From the NCBI GenBank assembly GCA_963780545.1, contig CAWACK010000024.1, positions 17,445 through 81,444 of the forward strand: a DNA stretch of 64,000 nt, written 5' to 3'. Position numbers and translations under genes: made by a program. Below are positions 1-8,520 of the stretch, in pieces. How positions within the stretch are numbered: the first letter of the stretch is position 1; each line of letters opens with the position of its first letter. Source of the stretch: UBA8941 sp963780545 (GTDB lineage: Archaea; Thermoproteota; Bathyarchaeia; TCS64). The notes beneath the pieces were generated by a model that was given only the letters and a program-made list of their open reading frames with translations, did no database searches and was not told the origin of the DNA.

Positions 1-248
1 ACCTCACCCTCCGTGTCGCAGGCGACGAGAAACGAAATCGATGGATTAAGTTTGAAATATGGGCCTGTGCTGATGAGGTAGAATACCTGCCCAAAAAGTT
101 CCAGTGTGAAGAGTACGGCCGAACCCGAAGGCGTGTTACGCAGCTTTACCCTGTTCACAATTTTCGTACCTCTGAAGATGGAGGCGTAGAACTCGGCCGC
201 CTCCTCAGCCTCAGTATCGAACCACAAATGCGGTATGATTTTCTGCAT
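1..248 (-). CDS. VOC-family protein (PhnB / 3-demethylubiquinone-9 3-methyltransferase-like), partial
   Basis: The reverse strand reads from an ATG at 246-248 off the left edge of the window; about 82 residues are visible. It begins MQKIIPHLWFDTEAEEAAEF and continues with FYASIF and a GSAVLFTLEL strand, which is the N-terminal beta-alpha-beta half of the PhnB-like branch of the vicinal oxygen chelate fold. Members of this branch are small dimers, mostly of unknown substrate, and the metal ligands of true glyoxalases are often missing. The 3' end and any conserved C-terminal residues lie outside the window, so no function beyond the family can be given. Confidence 0.75.
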   Translation of the reverse strand, partial: MQKIIPHLWFDTEAEEAAEFYASIFRGTKIVNRVKLRNTPSGSAVLFTLELFGQVFYLISTGPYFKLNPSISFLVACDTEGE

Positions 249-380
249 GATGATGCTTTGGATCTCGTGTTTATTAAGTCAAATTAAATAACTCATGTGA
301 TTCGTACTCAAAACTCTGACTCGCGCACGCTTGCTGTAGGAATATTTCTCGTCAACAATTCATATTTATGAAATATCATA

Positions 381-389
381 GCGCGCGCG
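381..389. repeat. Intergenic alternating CG tract
   Basis: GCGCGCGCG lies in an AT-rich gap, 19 bp beyond the stop of the minus-strand coiled-coil gene. It is one of many such tracts in this window. Confidence 0.5.
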
Positions 390-407
390 ACGCTTACGAA
401 CCTTGAG

Positions 408-1049
408 TTAAGCCACTGAACTGGTGAATACACCCTCGTAGATGAATCCCGCACTCGACGTCACCCGTATAACATAGGATGTTGATGTCGCCCATTGGTA
501 ATCCAAGGTAATCGCCGCATGTGATCCGACTGGAATGGATGATCTGATGCTTGGTATCTGAAACGTTGAGGGTGAGCTTCCCGCTTGATTAGCCTCGATA
601 GATACCGATTCAATTACAACATCAACGCTCCCAATATTTCTGACATCCAACGTAAACGATGCGCTACCCCAGGTTACGGAGTCTATCCTAATCCGCGTCT
701 GCTCCAGGCTGCTGATCGACTGGATTAGCTCCTGAAGCTTCGTGACGTTTCCCTTAAGCTGCTGAAGTAGGTTCCCCTGAATCTGCAGGAGTGTAGCCTG
801 AGTCTGAAGCTGCGTGTCCTGAGCCTGAATCTCCGTACTCTGGGCCTGAATCTGTGTGTCTTTGGCTTGAAGCTGCGTGTCTTGAGCCTGGAGTAGTGCA
901 TCCTTGGCGGTTAGCTCAGCCTCCTGGCTCTGGATTCTGAGATCGTATGTCACAACCTGATTATGAAGAGTATTCGAAGCGATAAGGTAGCCACCGACCA
1001 GACCTGCGAACAGGCAAATGGCTGCCAAAATGTAGAGCTTCGAGTCCAT
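408..1049 (-). CDS. Membrane-anchored coiled-coil protein with C-terminal beta domain
   Basis: This is a 213-residue protein of unknown function. Residues about 5-25 form one hydrophobic segment (signal anchor). Residues about 40-115 form a coiled coil built from near-repeats of AQDTQLQ/AKDTQIQ, rich in Gln. The C-terminal 95 residues (from IRIDSVTWGSASFTL) alternate hydrophobic and polar residues and look like an Ig/CARDB-like beta domain of the kind found in archaeal surface proteins. The expected topology is N-terminus in, with coiled coil and beta domain outside. The repeat unit is visible in the DNA as tandem copies of a roughly 21-bp unit at about 790-900. No closer family was recognised. 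Confidence 0.7.
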   Translation of the reverse strand: MDSKLYILAAICLFAGLVGGYLIASNTLHNQVVTYDLRIQSQEAELTAKDALLQAQDTQLQAKDTQIQAQSTEIQAQDTQLQTQATLLQIQGNLLQQLKGNVTKLQELIQSISSLEQTRIRIDSVTWGSASFTLDVRNIGSVDVVIESVSIEANQAGSSPSTFQIPSIRSSIPVGSHAAITLDYQWATSTSYVIRVTSSAGFIYEGVFTSSVA

Positions 1050-1212
1050 GGAGTTAAGTTGTGGAAGGGGAGTTAAGTTTTATGAGGAATTAATTAATCA
1101 GCTTACGCGTATTGCGCACACGATACGCTCGCGGAGTTTTTCTGAGCTGATGAAGCTACCCGAGGTTAACTCCCTAGCTGATCTCGCGCATAAAAAATGG
1201 GTTCACAGACAT

Positions 1213-2090
1213 CTATTTCTCAGGCAAAACGCCTAGATCACAAAGAGCTTTGTTGATCCTCCGCTTTTCCTCGTCTGTGGCTGGCAGTAACGGAAGCCGC
1301 GGCGGTCCAGCTGGTAAACCCAACATTTCAAACCCTGCCTTTATCTTCGAAGCATCGCCCATCGACCTCGCCAGTGGAACTATTTTCAATGCATTTCTCT
1401 AGCAGCCTTTAGGTCCCCCTTCTCGATCAGATCATACATACTACACGCAACCTTGGGTACGAATTCAGGCCAAGTCGTTATCAGTCCCCTCGCCCCAGCA
1501 GCCATGGCCGGCAAGAAATTCGCGCCGAGCCCAGAGAACACCGATATTCTCTCTCCATTGAGTGCAATCTGATCAAACAACTGATAGATTGACGGATCAG
1601 ATTCTTTCAACCCAACAATATTCTTAATCTCCGTCAATTTATGAACCAAATCAGGGTGAAGGTTCGGGTGACCAAGGTATGGAATATTAAAGAGAATTAT
1701 CGGAATATCCACGCTTTGTGATATTGTGTGAAAGTGTTGAATTATGCCCTCTTCGCTCGGAAAAACGAAATACGGTGGCGTAATCATGACTGCATCGGCG
1801 CCAACATCTTTACAATAAGATGCGAGTCTTCGAGTCTCTTCCGTATTCTCACAACCGATGTTGCATATCACATGCTTATTATGAGCACACCCGTCTATCG
1901 CGTTCTTGTAAAGCAATTTTCTCTCATCGGTCGATAGTGAGGAGAATTCGCCATTTGTGCCGGCAATAACCATGCCCTGCATATCAGACTCGTTGACGAT
2001 TCTGATGTGCTCCTTGAAACCGTAAATATCTAGAGCGTAATTACTCGTGAAGGGTGAAATCACTGAAACAAATATCCCCTTTCCCAACAT
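1213..2090 (-). pseudogene. Dihydrodipicolinate synthase/N-acetylneuraminate lyase family protein, frameshifted
   Basis: A class I aldolase TIM-barrel protein. The first 234 residues read cleanly from ATG 2090: GTNGEFSSLS (about 44-53, family GTTGE motif) and the Schiff-base lysine in IVGLKESD (K162). At about 1383-1388 the frame ends after AAREMH. The next frame then continues at once with the family C-terminus (KIVPLARSMGDASKIKAGF through GLPAGPPRLPLLP) to a TAG at 1213-1215. The total span is one base short of 293 codons, so a single missing base in a T/A run explains it. The usual active-site Tyr of the LYNxP motif is Phe here (F134, LFNIP), so activity as a lyase is uncertain even if the frame is intact. 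It may act on a keto-acid rather than in lysine synthesis. Confidence 0.8.
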
Positions 2091-2145
2091 ATTTTTTATC
2101 TCACATTTCTATTTGAAAATGACAATTTATAAGAATATGCTTCAG

Positions 2146-2153
2146 GCGCGCGC
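2146..2153. repeat. Intergenic alternating CG tract
   Basis: GCGCGCGC lies between the dapA-like start and the alaX stop, in otherwise AT-rich sequence. Confidence 0.45.
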
Positions 2154-2253
2154 TGGCATATCTTCATTGCGATTAAAATGATGCAATGTAACTAATCGAG
2201 TACAGTTTGTATGAAGGCGCTTTCAAATATCGCTTAGTGGCCTGGCGTTACAT

Positions 2254-2722
2254 CTAGCACAGTCCCTGTATGCGGTAAATGTCTTTGCCGATCCTTCTAA
2301 TATCTAAAATTCTGTATACACCTATCTCCGATGTATTACTAACATGCATATTCTCGCATGTCTGAACATCATAATCTCCTATCGATACAATCCTAACATT
2401 CTCTATATGGGACGGCACACCGCTGATATCTATTTCTTGAGGAATCATATTCCTAGAATACGTCTTAATTACTACGCCTAGGTTTTTCTTGATGATATTA
2501 TTCATTTTCCCCTCTAATTCCTCCCGAGAAATCAGAGTTAAATCTACCATGCTTCTGACGTCTAACCTTATTTTTATCATCATAGATCTGCATCCCTGTC
2601 TGCTTCGCGCCATACTCCTCGATCAGTATGTGTAGCAGAATATGTTGAGCAGTTTCCATTCTTGCTTTTACTTCAACCATCAATTTACATGGAATGTCGC
2701 ATAAAGTCAATAACTTAATCAT
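2254..2722 (-). pseudogene. alaX: Alanyl-tRNA editing protein AlaX (small type), frameshifted
   Basis: AlaX proteins hydrolyse Ser-tRNA(Ala) or Gly-tRNA(Ala) in trans. Two overlapping frames together give one protein. The upstream frame (2722 down to about 2575) carries TAQHILLHILIEEYGAK, with the HxxxH zinc motif, then TGMQIYDD. The downstream frame starts with IKIRLDVRSMVDLTL and ends with GDYDVQTCENMHVSNTSEIG, which supplies the CxxxH zinc ligands. The switch falls at a T5/A5 homopolymer at about 2571-2575. The start could also be the internal Met at about 2680, just before VEVKARMETAQH. All four metal ligands are present, so the gene is either functional with a sequence error or only recently broken. 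Confidence 0.8.
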
Positions 2723-2726
2723 CCAG

Positions 2727-2750
2727 ACGCGCGCGAGGGATGACGCGCAT
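2727..2750. repeat. Two intergenic CG tracts
   Basis: ACGCGCGCG at 2727-2735 and ACGCGCAT at 2743-2750 fill most of the 32-bp gap between the alaX start and the stop of the next minus-strand gene. Confidence 0.45.
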
Positions 2751-2754
2751 GGGT

Positions 2755-3774
2755 TCAGTACAGCAGCTTGCCGTCTTCTACATACTTTTTATCATCGATG
2801 ATAAGAGTCGGCTTGAAGGATACGACATCGATATGGAGCTTCGCAACGGTGCCGGGTTCGGAGCGACCGCCTGAGTCTCCCCAAGCGGTGTGAACAGTCC
2901 CCTCCGACATCTTAACCTCGTGGTATGGTGGGACCGTAGCAGGGATGTTCGGTGCGCCTAGAGCCGAGATGCCCTTGCGGGTGAGTGGGTTGAGGCCCAC
3001 CGCAAGCTCACACATCTTGTAATGATTAGGGTCATTAAGGGATCCGAGAATCTTCCAGAACATCTCACCCAGCTCCCCCTCCGACTTGACGAGCACGCCA
3101 TCCTTAACTGTGAACCTAGCCCTCTTTCCGGGTAACACATCGCTGCAGACTCCTATCCAATCGACATTCAGGACACCGTTGACATCACCGAAAAAGCCAG
3201 TGGACATGCACTCGCACTGACTCCAACCAGCCTTCCCCTCTCCAGGCCCGAAGCCCCAGAAGTTCTTTGTTGTGCCAGTCAGCTCCTCGCCGTCGGTGAT
3301 GAGACGGAACCTCTTACCCTCAGACTTGTTGAGCATATCAGCCCACCTATGCGACCTATCGATTAGGGCACGAGGATCGTAGTCCCTGATGTGCCAAACA
3401 GCCTCGCTTAGAACCGGAGGCCAGCCGAAGAGGAACTGGGTGCCACCCGTTGTCGCGTCCTTTAACTCTTGGCAGAAGGCGGGGTCCCAGTCGCAGAACC
3501 AATAGATATAGTTAGTAGCCTTAAGAGCAGCAGCTACGGTCTTGGGGAGTCTGACGCCTCTTCCCAGTGACCAGAGCCCAACGACCTCCTTTGGGGTGTT
3601 AATTACCATGACATGTGGCACGGCTCCGATCGCAAGAGCATGGGTGACGAGGGCGCTGTACCTAGTCGTGTCGGTATCCGCGCTCACACAGATAAGAATC
3701 TCATCCCCCGCCTTGACTTTCTTGAATTCCAGGGTCCATTGAGCAAGTTCGCTGAATAAAGTCTCCCTAAGCAT
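2755..3774 (-). CDS. M29 aminopeptidase / 2,5-dihydroxypyridine dioxygenase (NicX)-like protein
   Basis: The protein resembles the M29/NicX superfamily, whose members bind one or two metals through Glu, His and Asp residues in the C-terminal half. Visible hallmarks are ELAVGLNP, then MSEGTVHTAWGDSGG and KLHIDVVSF, in the expected order and spacing near the C-terminus. The open frame extends to 3846, but the extra 24 residues (MRTLILISVKSYIGTKSRK...) do not look like the family, so the ATG at 3774 (MLRETLFSEL) is preferred; no strong Shine-Dalgarno decides this. It could be an aminopeptidase or a ring-cleaving enzyme. The sequence alone does not separate these. Confidence 0.65.
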   Translation of the reverse strand: MLRETLFSELAQWTLEFKKVKAGDEILICVSADTDTTRYSALVTHALAIGAVPHVMVINTPKEVVGLWSLGRGVRLPKTVAAALKATNYIYWFCDWDPAFCQELKDATTGGTQFLFGWPPVLSEAVWHIRDYDPRALIDRSHRWADMLNKSEGKRFRLITDGEELTGTTKNFWGFGPGEGKAGWSQCECMSTGFFGDVNGVLNVDWIGVCSDVLPGKRARFTVKDGVLVKSEGELGEMFWKILGSLNDPNHYKMCELAVGLNPLTRKGISALGAPNIPATVPPYHEVKMSEGTVHTAWGDSGGRSEPGTVAKLHIDVVSFKPTLIIDDKKYVEDGKLLY

Positions 3775-3911
3775 TACAACCACAGATAGCTTTCTCGACT
3801 TGGTGCCGATATAAGATTTTACAGAAATTAGGATTAGCGTGCGCATGCTAAGGTGAATCTATAACTTTTTAAGTGTACGCAAAATCTCACAGCTTGTATA
3901 GGTGAAATATT

Positions 3912-4457
3912 ATGCCCTTTTGCACATATTGTGGTAAAGAGGTCAAAGAAGACGCTGTTTTCTGCCCTTTTTGTGGTCAGAGACTGAAGTCCGAGGTCGT
4001 CTACAATCGCCCCTACGGAGAGATGAACGAGAAAGGAGAGAAGAATGAGAAGGGAGAGAAAAACGAGAAGGATTCAAGGGGGGAGAAAGCCGAGAAGGGA
4101 GAGAAGAACGAGGGTCCGGGTACTAGATGGGGTGCCGTCATGGGTGGCTTCATCGTCCTGTGGCTTGGCGTAACCTTCCTAGCCCAACAATTCAACATCA
4201 TAGCTGGCGGCAATTGGTGGAGCTGGTTTTTACTTGGTCTAGGCGTCATCCTGATTCTACGAGGCCTCATACTTTACGTCGAGGTTGGGAATTTGCACGC
4301 TTCAAGCGGGCTGTTGATAGGAGGCACCATAGTCGCTTTGATTGGCTTTGCCTCATACATTGGCTTAACTGATTGGTGGCCCCTCATCATAATTTTGATT
4401 GGAGCATGGATCGTTGTTAGTTCCTTCATGAGCAGGAGCAGGCACCCGAGACCCTAG
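3912..4457 (+). CDS. Zinc-ribbon membrane protein with charged KGE/KNE linker
   Basis: A 181-residue protein. Residues 4-22 form a zinc ribbon (CTYCGKEV...CPFCG). Residues about 38-72 are a highly charged linker of repeated EKGEKNEK units, visible in DNA as gagaaggga repeats. Residues about 77-178 hold four hydrophobic helices (around WGAVMGGFIVLW, WWSWFLLGLGVILIL, LLIGGTIVALIGF and WWPLIIILIGAWIVV), resembling the LiaF/DUF5668-type transmembrane region. The zinc ribbon would sit in the cytoplasm. The start ATG follows AGGTGA at about 3900-3905. Function unknown. Confidence 0.75.
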   Translation: MPFCTYCGKEVKEDAVFCPFCGQRLKSEVVYNRPYGEMNEKGEKNEKGEKNEKDSRGEKAEKGEKNEGPGTRWGAVMGGFIVLWLGVTFLAQQFNIIAGGNWWSWFLLGLGVILILRGLILYVEVGNLHASSGLLIGGTIVALIGFASYIGLTDWWPLIIILIGAWIVVSSFMSRSRHPRP

Positions 4458-4603
4458 AAAACACAGTAAACAAAAACGCCTACTGATACCCATCTGCACG
4501 CGCTTGACCTCAACAAGGCGTAAATCTCGATACAAATGTTCCATTCTAATAGAAAAGCCTGCTCAGGAACCTAGGCACAATACCGAGCTTACTGGATAGT
4601 GTG

Positions 4604-4735
4604 ATGGCAGGAATGCTGATTATCTCATGTGGAATCGGCATCGCGTTAGCTGAAAGAACGAAGAAGAAAAAGTCCCCCAAAAGGAGAAACACCCCTAAAC
4701 AGCAAACTGCAAGCCTGGCTGCAACAAGCATTTAA
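4604..4735 (+). CDS. Possible small membrane protein with basic tail
   Basis: A 43-residue frame starts at ATG 4604: MAGMLIISCGIGIALAERTK, followed by a Lys/Arg-rich tail (KKKSPKRR). One short hydrophobic helix plus a basic tail is plausible for an archaeal microprotein. It has no clear ribosome site and no recognised family, so it may not be a gene. Confidence 0.25.
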   Translation: MAGMLIISCGIGIALAERTKKKKSPKRRNTPKQQTASLAATSI

Positions 4736-4766
4736 TGGGGCATTCGATCTGCTATATTTGGTGCTG

Positions 4767-4785
4767 GCACGCGCGCGCGTGCGCA
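4767..4785. repeat. Longest intergenic alternating purine-pyrimidine tract
   Basis: GCACGCGCGCGCGTGCGCA is 19 bp of strict purine-pyrimidine alternation with a perfect palindrome at 4767-4782. It lies alone in an AT-rich gap. Such sequence is prone to Z-DNA or cruciform formation. Confidence 0.55.
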
Positions 4786-4902
4786 AGGACGTCATACTGT
4801 TCATCTCTTGCATGCACAATACCTATCAGGCTGTTAAACGCGAGATAAATCGAATCCAAGTAGCCCGCAGGCACACACAAAAAAGGGTATATGGGGTAAA
4901 GA

Positions 4903-5676
4903 TTATGCGGGTCCAATAAGGTAGACGATGTTAAGAGTCACCGAAACACTGATGTTACCCTGCAAAATCGGCGTAGAAGCCACAGCTCCAGATGAAGAAA
5001 CAGCTGCCTTCAGATAATCAACTTGGGGGTAGTAATAATTCTCATTGACGGACTGTATACCTGTAAGAGTTAATCCGAGGCTCTGCGTGATCACCGAAGC
5101 CTTAGCCTTCGCATCCGCACATGCAGCCTTGTAAGCACTGAGCTTCAGATTATTCGCAGCAACATCGCTGAGACCAAAGCTTACGCTATCGACCTTGTTC
5201 GCCCCCGCAGCGGAGGCAGCGTCGATGATGGCCCCAACCTTACTTAGGTCAGATACCTTGACCTGCATCATGTTAGTAACCTGGTAGCTGATCACCATCT
5301 TAGCGTCATAGCTATAGTTGGGTGTGACCGTGTAGTAGGCAGTCGAAACGTTCTCCATCTTCACACCCTGCCCTTCGATCGCGTTGAGTACCGCAGTCAT
5401 TATCCCTGCGTTTTCATCGATGGCAGCCGAGGCAGTCTTCTCCTCGGTGTATGCGCCGATGTTAATAACCGCCTGATCTGGCTGGGCGTACACTGTGGCC
5501 GTACCTGATAATGATAGGGTTCTTGGATTACTGTCGGTGCTATTACTGGGACTTGAGGTCAACATAGTTTGTCCTTGAACCGGTGGAATGTTGTTTGAGT
5601 GCATCATAATCGATCCAGCGAAAATTATAGCCATGCAGATGGCTAGCACTGAGATTGCTCTCTGTTTTCTATCCAT
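4903..5676 (-). CDS. SIMPL (DUF541) domain secreted/lipid-anchored protein
   Basis: A 257-residue protein. Residues about 8-24 form a hydrophobic signal/anchor, followed by a Ser/Asn/Thr-rich linker. From residue about 52 the SIMPL domain begins with RTLSLSGTATVYAQPDQAVI, then IGAYTEEKTASAAIDENA, YYTVTPNYSYD, VTNMMQVKVSDLSKVGAIID and AAGANKVDSVSFGLSD, in the family order. SIMPL proteins form periplasmic or surface oligomers; their role is poorly defined (stress response or envelope integrity). The protein would face outside the cell. Confidence 0.9.
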   Translation of the reverse strand: MDRKQRAISVLAICMAIIFAGSIMMHSNNIPPVQGQTMLTSSPSNSTDSNPRTLSLSGTATVYAQPDQAVINIGAYTEEKTASAAIDENAGIMTAVLNAIEGQGVKMENVSTAYYTVTPNYSYDAKMVISYQVTNMMQVKVSDLSKVGAIIDAASAAGANKVDSVSFGLSDVAANNLKLSAYKAACADAKAKASVITQSLGLTLTGIQSVNENYYYPQVDYLKAAVSSSGAVASTPILQGNISVSVTLNIVYLIGPA

Positions 5677-6221
5677 TTTATATCCAGTTAATGCCTGTTG
5701 TCTTAGTAGTTAGTCCTATACTTTAGGACAATTGATCTAAAAATTAGAACAACACACACTCACGGACATATGCGTGCTCCCTCGCAGCCCTCAACTAAGC
5801 AGGCTCGCGCGAGCGGAATAACAATTGCTGCATTAAATATCGCGTATAAGGATCGATCCAAGTCTTAAGTACCTCTGAATCTATCAAACCTCAATCCTGG
5901 TGTAGATGAGATGAATAAAACATCAGCGCTTCGTATCTTCTTCATTCTAATTGCCAAAGACGACTTCTCGGCAGCTAACCCAATTGCGTATAAGTCGGCC
6001 AGCGTCAACGGCAAGGAGATTGATATGACGGAGATTGACAGGAATATTCAAGAGGGGGCGAAGTTACTGATGGAGCTTCAGTACAGGTGCAAATAAGGGT
6101 GCGAGCGAACTGATTTTAGAGACGCAAGTATATGCAAAACTGCATTGTGACTGGTATATTGATAAATTTCGCGCTAAGAAAATGTTGATATTCAAAGCTG
6201 CAGAACCATTATTAAGTCATC
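5677..6221. other. Intergenic region with one weak small ORF and a CG palindrome
   Basis: The 545-bp gap lies between the divergent SIMPL gene and the molybdopterin-fold gene. It holds GCTCGCGCGAGC (5813-5824, a 12-bp palindrome) and a 61-codon frame at 5911-6096, listed separately. Nothing else was recognised. Confidence 0.4.
5911..6096 (+). CDS. Small hypothetical protein
   Basis: A 61-residue frame with ATG at 5911 preceded by GGTGTAGATGAG. It starts with a hydrophobic stretch (ALRIFFILIA) and ends with a polar helix-like region (EIDRNIQEGAKLLMELQ). No family was recognised. The amino-acid composition is protein-like, but the frame may be a remnant. Confidence 0.3.
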   Translation: MNKTSALRIFFILIAKDDFSAANPIAYKSASVNGKEIDMTEIDRNIQEGAKLLMELQYRCK

Positions 6222-6728
6222 ATGAGCGGTAAATTGACAAGAACCTCCATAGTCTTAGCGGCGGCTCTTACGCTTATAATCGTGGTATCAATCTTTACCT
6301 ACAACACCTACGCTCAATCCAAAACCAACGGCGTGGAGCAGGCAAAGATCATCTTAGAGTATACTGAGCTCGTCACGATGCCGAGGACCACAATCAATGC
6401 TGACCTTTACTGCGTCAACAGCCTCATAGAACATGGGAACTGGACCGGTGTGAAGCTTGGATCCGTGCTTGAAAAGGCTGGGCTAAATCAACAAGTGGAG
6501 AACGTGGAGTTCCACGCCAGCGATGGGTACTCGACAACGATACCTTACTCGGTAGCTATGCGGGCTGATGTGATAATAGCATATGAGAAAGATGGCAGCA
6601 AACTGCCGGAGGTGACTCGCTTGGTTATTCCTAATGCGAATGGTGACGAGTGGATCAGCAAAATCACCCAAATTAAAATTATATTTCCCTCAGGTAACTA
6701 CTCGTCGATTTATCTGAAGAATAACTAA
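6222..6728 (+). CDS. Secreted oxidoreductase molybdopterin-binding-fold protein
   Basis: A 168-residue protein with an N-terminal signal segment (about residues 8-27). The rest matches the sulfite oxidase/YedY molybdopterin fold: LYCVNSLIEHGNWTGVKLGS (the candidate Mo-ligand Cys, then WTGV-L), VEFHASDGYSTTIPY, and ending with LVIPNANGDEWISKITQIKI. True enzymes are longer and bind the pterin through more residues, so this short secreted form may be a domain homologue that does not bind cofactor. It stands alone, with no membrane-subunit neighbour. Confidence 0.7.
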   Translation: MSGKLTRTSIVLAAALTLIIVVSIFTYNTYAQSKTNGVEQAKIILEYTELVTMPRTTINADLYCVNSLIEHGNWTGVKLGSVLEKAGLNQQVENVEFHASDGYSTTIPYSVAMRADVIIAYEKDGSKLPEVTRLVIPNANGDEWISKITQIKIIFPSGNYSSIYLKNN

Positions 6729-6736
6729 GACCCAAA

Positions 6737-6747
6737 GTGCGCGTGCG
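6737..6747. repeat. Alternating CG tract just after a stop codon
   Basis: GTGCGCGTGCG begins 9 bp after the stop of the molybdopterin-fold gene, on the presumed 3' side of its transcript. Confidence 0.45.
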
Positions 6748-6878
6748 AGGGGTTCTATAAGGTTGATTTGCAGGGTGTGCGGGTGAAGTAGAGTCTGTTT
6801 TTCTGGAAAAGGTTCAAGGTATCGTAAAATCGAACCCAGCGTTCAGATATAGGTCCATTAATTCAGCACACACGTAAA

Positions 6879-7436
6879 TTATATTATGTTTATTCGATTC
6901 CTGATGGCCTTCGCCAATACTGCTCCAAGAGGAACGGTATAGAGCGCGATTGTCGCATTAAACAACGCGATGACAGGCAGCAGAGCTATCGTAACGTTGG
7001 CAGGCATGCTAAAACCGATGGGAGGTGGGTATGGAAGCACAATCCAGTTAACGATAGTCATCACGGCAACCCTCAGTACAGAGCCAAAAACAGTGTAAAC
7101 AGATATGGTTATGGTCTCATTCTTCGAGTGAAGAAGGCTAGTCAAACCTTTCGCAGCGTAGATGCCGAGAAGCATACTCAAAACAGCAATCATATTATAG
7201 ATTGGTCCCGTTGGCAGAGCACCGGGGTAGATGACCAGTAAAATTAACGTATTCATAGCTGATACGACTAATCCCAGAGAGAACCCATATAGTATGGACA
7301 CTGTAACAATCGGGATTTCCCAAACTTGGTAGATTAGGAATGGCGCATATGGTGCAGGGATCTTTATTGGTGAGAGGTTAAGAAAAGCTGTCATGGCGGT
7401 GAAAACGATCACGAGGGCAATCTTTTTTGAATTCAA
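6879..7436 (-). CDS. ECF transporter S component
   Basis: A 185-residue integral membrane protein with five to six helices. It starts MNSKKIALVIVFTAMTAFLN, the N-terminal helix with the AxxxA-type motif that S components use to dock on EcfT. It then has PYAPFLIYQVWEIPIV, GFSLGLVVSAMNTLI and a final helix ending AVLAKAIRN. S components bind a vitamin or metal with high affinity. The substrate cannot be read here; riboflavin-type archaeal S components look most similar. No EcfA or EcfT gene is in the window, so it would share an energising module encoded elsewhere. Confidence 0.8.
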   Translation of the reverse strand: MNSKKIALVIVFTAMTAFLNLSPIKIPAPYAPFLIYQVWEIPIVTVSILYGFSLGLVVSAMNTLILLVIYPGALPTGPIYNMIAVLSMLLGIYAAKGLTSLLHSKNETITISVYTVFGSVLRVAVMTIVNWIVLPYPPPIGFSMPANVTIALLPVIALFNATIALYTVPLGAVLAKAIRNRINII

Positions 7437-7536
7437 CCCTCATTAAAACGGTTAATCACCATTAAAGTGTAACTACTAATAATTGAGTAAACTTCTCTGA
7501 TATGCTCGGCTTTGACTCCAATTTAAGCACGACGGG

Positions 7537-8520
7537 TCAGATATTGAGCATCCGAGCTGGATTCACAGATAAAATCGCCTGCTTCTCCCCGCGGGTCAGG
7601 CTCCCCAGGCTGTTGATCCAGTTAACCGAGTCCACCATCTCCATCGGGCAGGGGTAGTCGGTCCCGAATACGACCCTATCGATCCCCACAGTATCAATCA
7701 GGAACCGAAGAGTAGGTTCGCTGAAGGTTGCACAGTCGTAATAGAAGCTTCCCACATACTGGCTCGGAGGCTTGGAGATCGACTGGCGTGCATTCTCACT
7801 CGAGTACTTCACCATATAGTCCAGCTTCGCCGCCTCCCAGCCCTTGTCCATTCGGGCAACCCCGAAGGCCACATAGCCACCTCCGTGCAGCAGACAAACC
7901 TTCAGCCTAGGGAAGCGATCGATAATCCCCCCCTGCACCAGAGCACCGAAGGTGAGGACCCGCTCCACCAAATTGCCCACGGTGTTCTCAAGGAAGTAGC
8001 GAGGGATCCGCTGAGCAACAATCGTGCTACCCTGATGGAACTCAACAACGGCTCTCAACCGCTCAGCAGCCTCCCAGAAGGGGAGGAACCGCGGGTCGTC
8101 TAGGGTGATCCCGTTGATGTGGTCCTTGATGGTTACGCCCTTCAGACCGAGGTCTACTACTAACCGCTCGAGCTCAATTACCGATGCATCCACGTCCTGC
8201 ATGGGTAGAATACCCAGGCCCACGAACCTATCGGAGTACTCATCGACCATAGCCGCTACCTCGTCGTTGCAGATCCTGACTACCGCCTCGGTGAGCTTTG
8301 GGTCGCGGTCGTATGTGTTGAAGCCGCCGTAGACGGTGAGCGCCTGCATATCCACACCGAGCTGGTCCATTTCGGCGATTCGCTCTTCAATTGTCCAGTG
8401 GTTTCGGGGGTTCTCAAGCTCGCCGTGATCGGCTGTAAACCCATACCAGTCATGACCAGCTCTCATTGCATCAAGGAATGGACGCGGGTTCACGTGGTTG
8501 TGAACATCGATGACCTTCAT
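7537..8520 (-). CDS. Amidohydrolase family 2 (ACMSD-like) protein
   Basis: A 327-residue TIM-barrel metal hydrolase or decarboxylase. The N-terminal VIDVHNHVNP gives the HxH metal motif; later come VEFHQGS, KVCLLHGGG (His) and FGTDYPCPM (Asp), in the order usual for the ACMSD/gamma-resorcylate decarboxylase branch. The N-terminus and full length match the family. Members act on aromatic or unsaturated dicarboxylic acids. The gene stands alone on the minus strand and its substrate is unknown. Confidence 0.88.
   Translation of the reverse strand: MKVIDVHNHVNPRPFLDAMRAGHDWYGFTADHGELENPRNHWTIEERIAEMDQLGVDMQALTVYGGFNTYDRDPKLTEAVVRICNDEVAAMVDEYSDRFVGLGILPMQDVDASVIELERLVVDLGLKGVTIKDHINGITLDDPRFLPFWEAAERLRAVVEFHQGSTIVAQRIPRYFLENTVGNLVERVLTFGALVQGGIIDRFPRLKVCLLHGGGYVAFGVARMDKGWEAAKLDYMVKYSSENARQSISKPPSQYVGSFYYDCATFSEPTLRFLIDTVGIDRVVFGTDYPCPMEMVDSVNWINSLGSLTRGEKQAILSVNPARMLNI

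Noticed and set aside
408..1049. Phage tail-fibre or S-layer protein
   Set aside because: The coiled-coil repeats are suggestive, but there is no neighbouring phage gene and the protein has its own membrane anchor.
1048..1236. 62-codon plus-strand ORF
   Set aside because: It overlaps the real, frameshifted C-terminal end of the dapA-like gene on the other strand and has no ribosome site.
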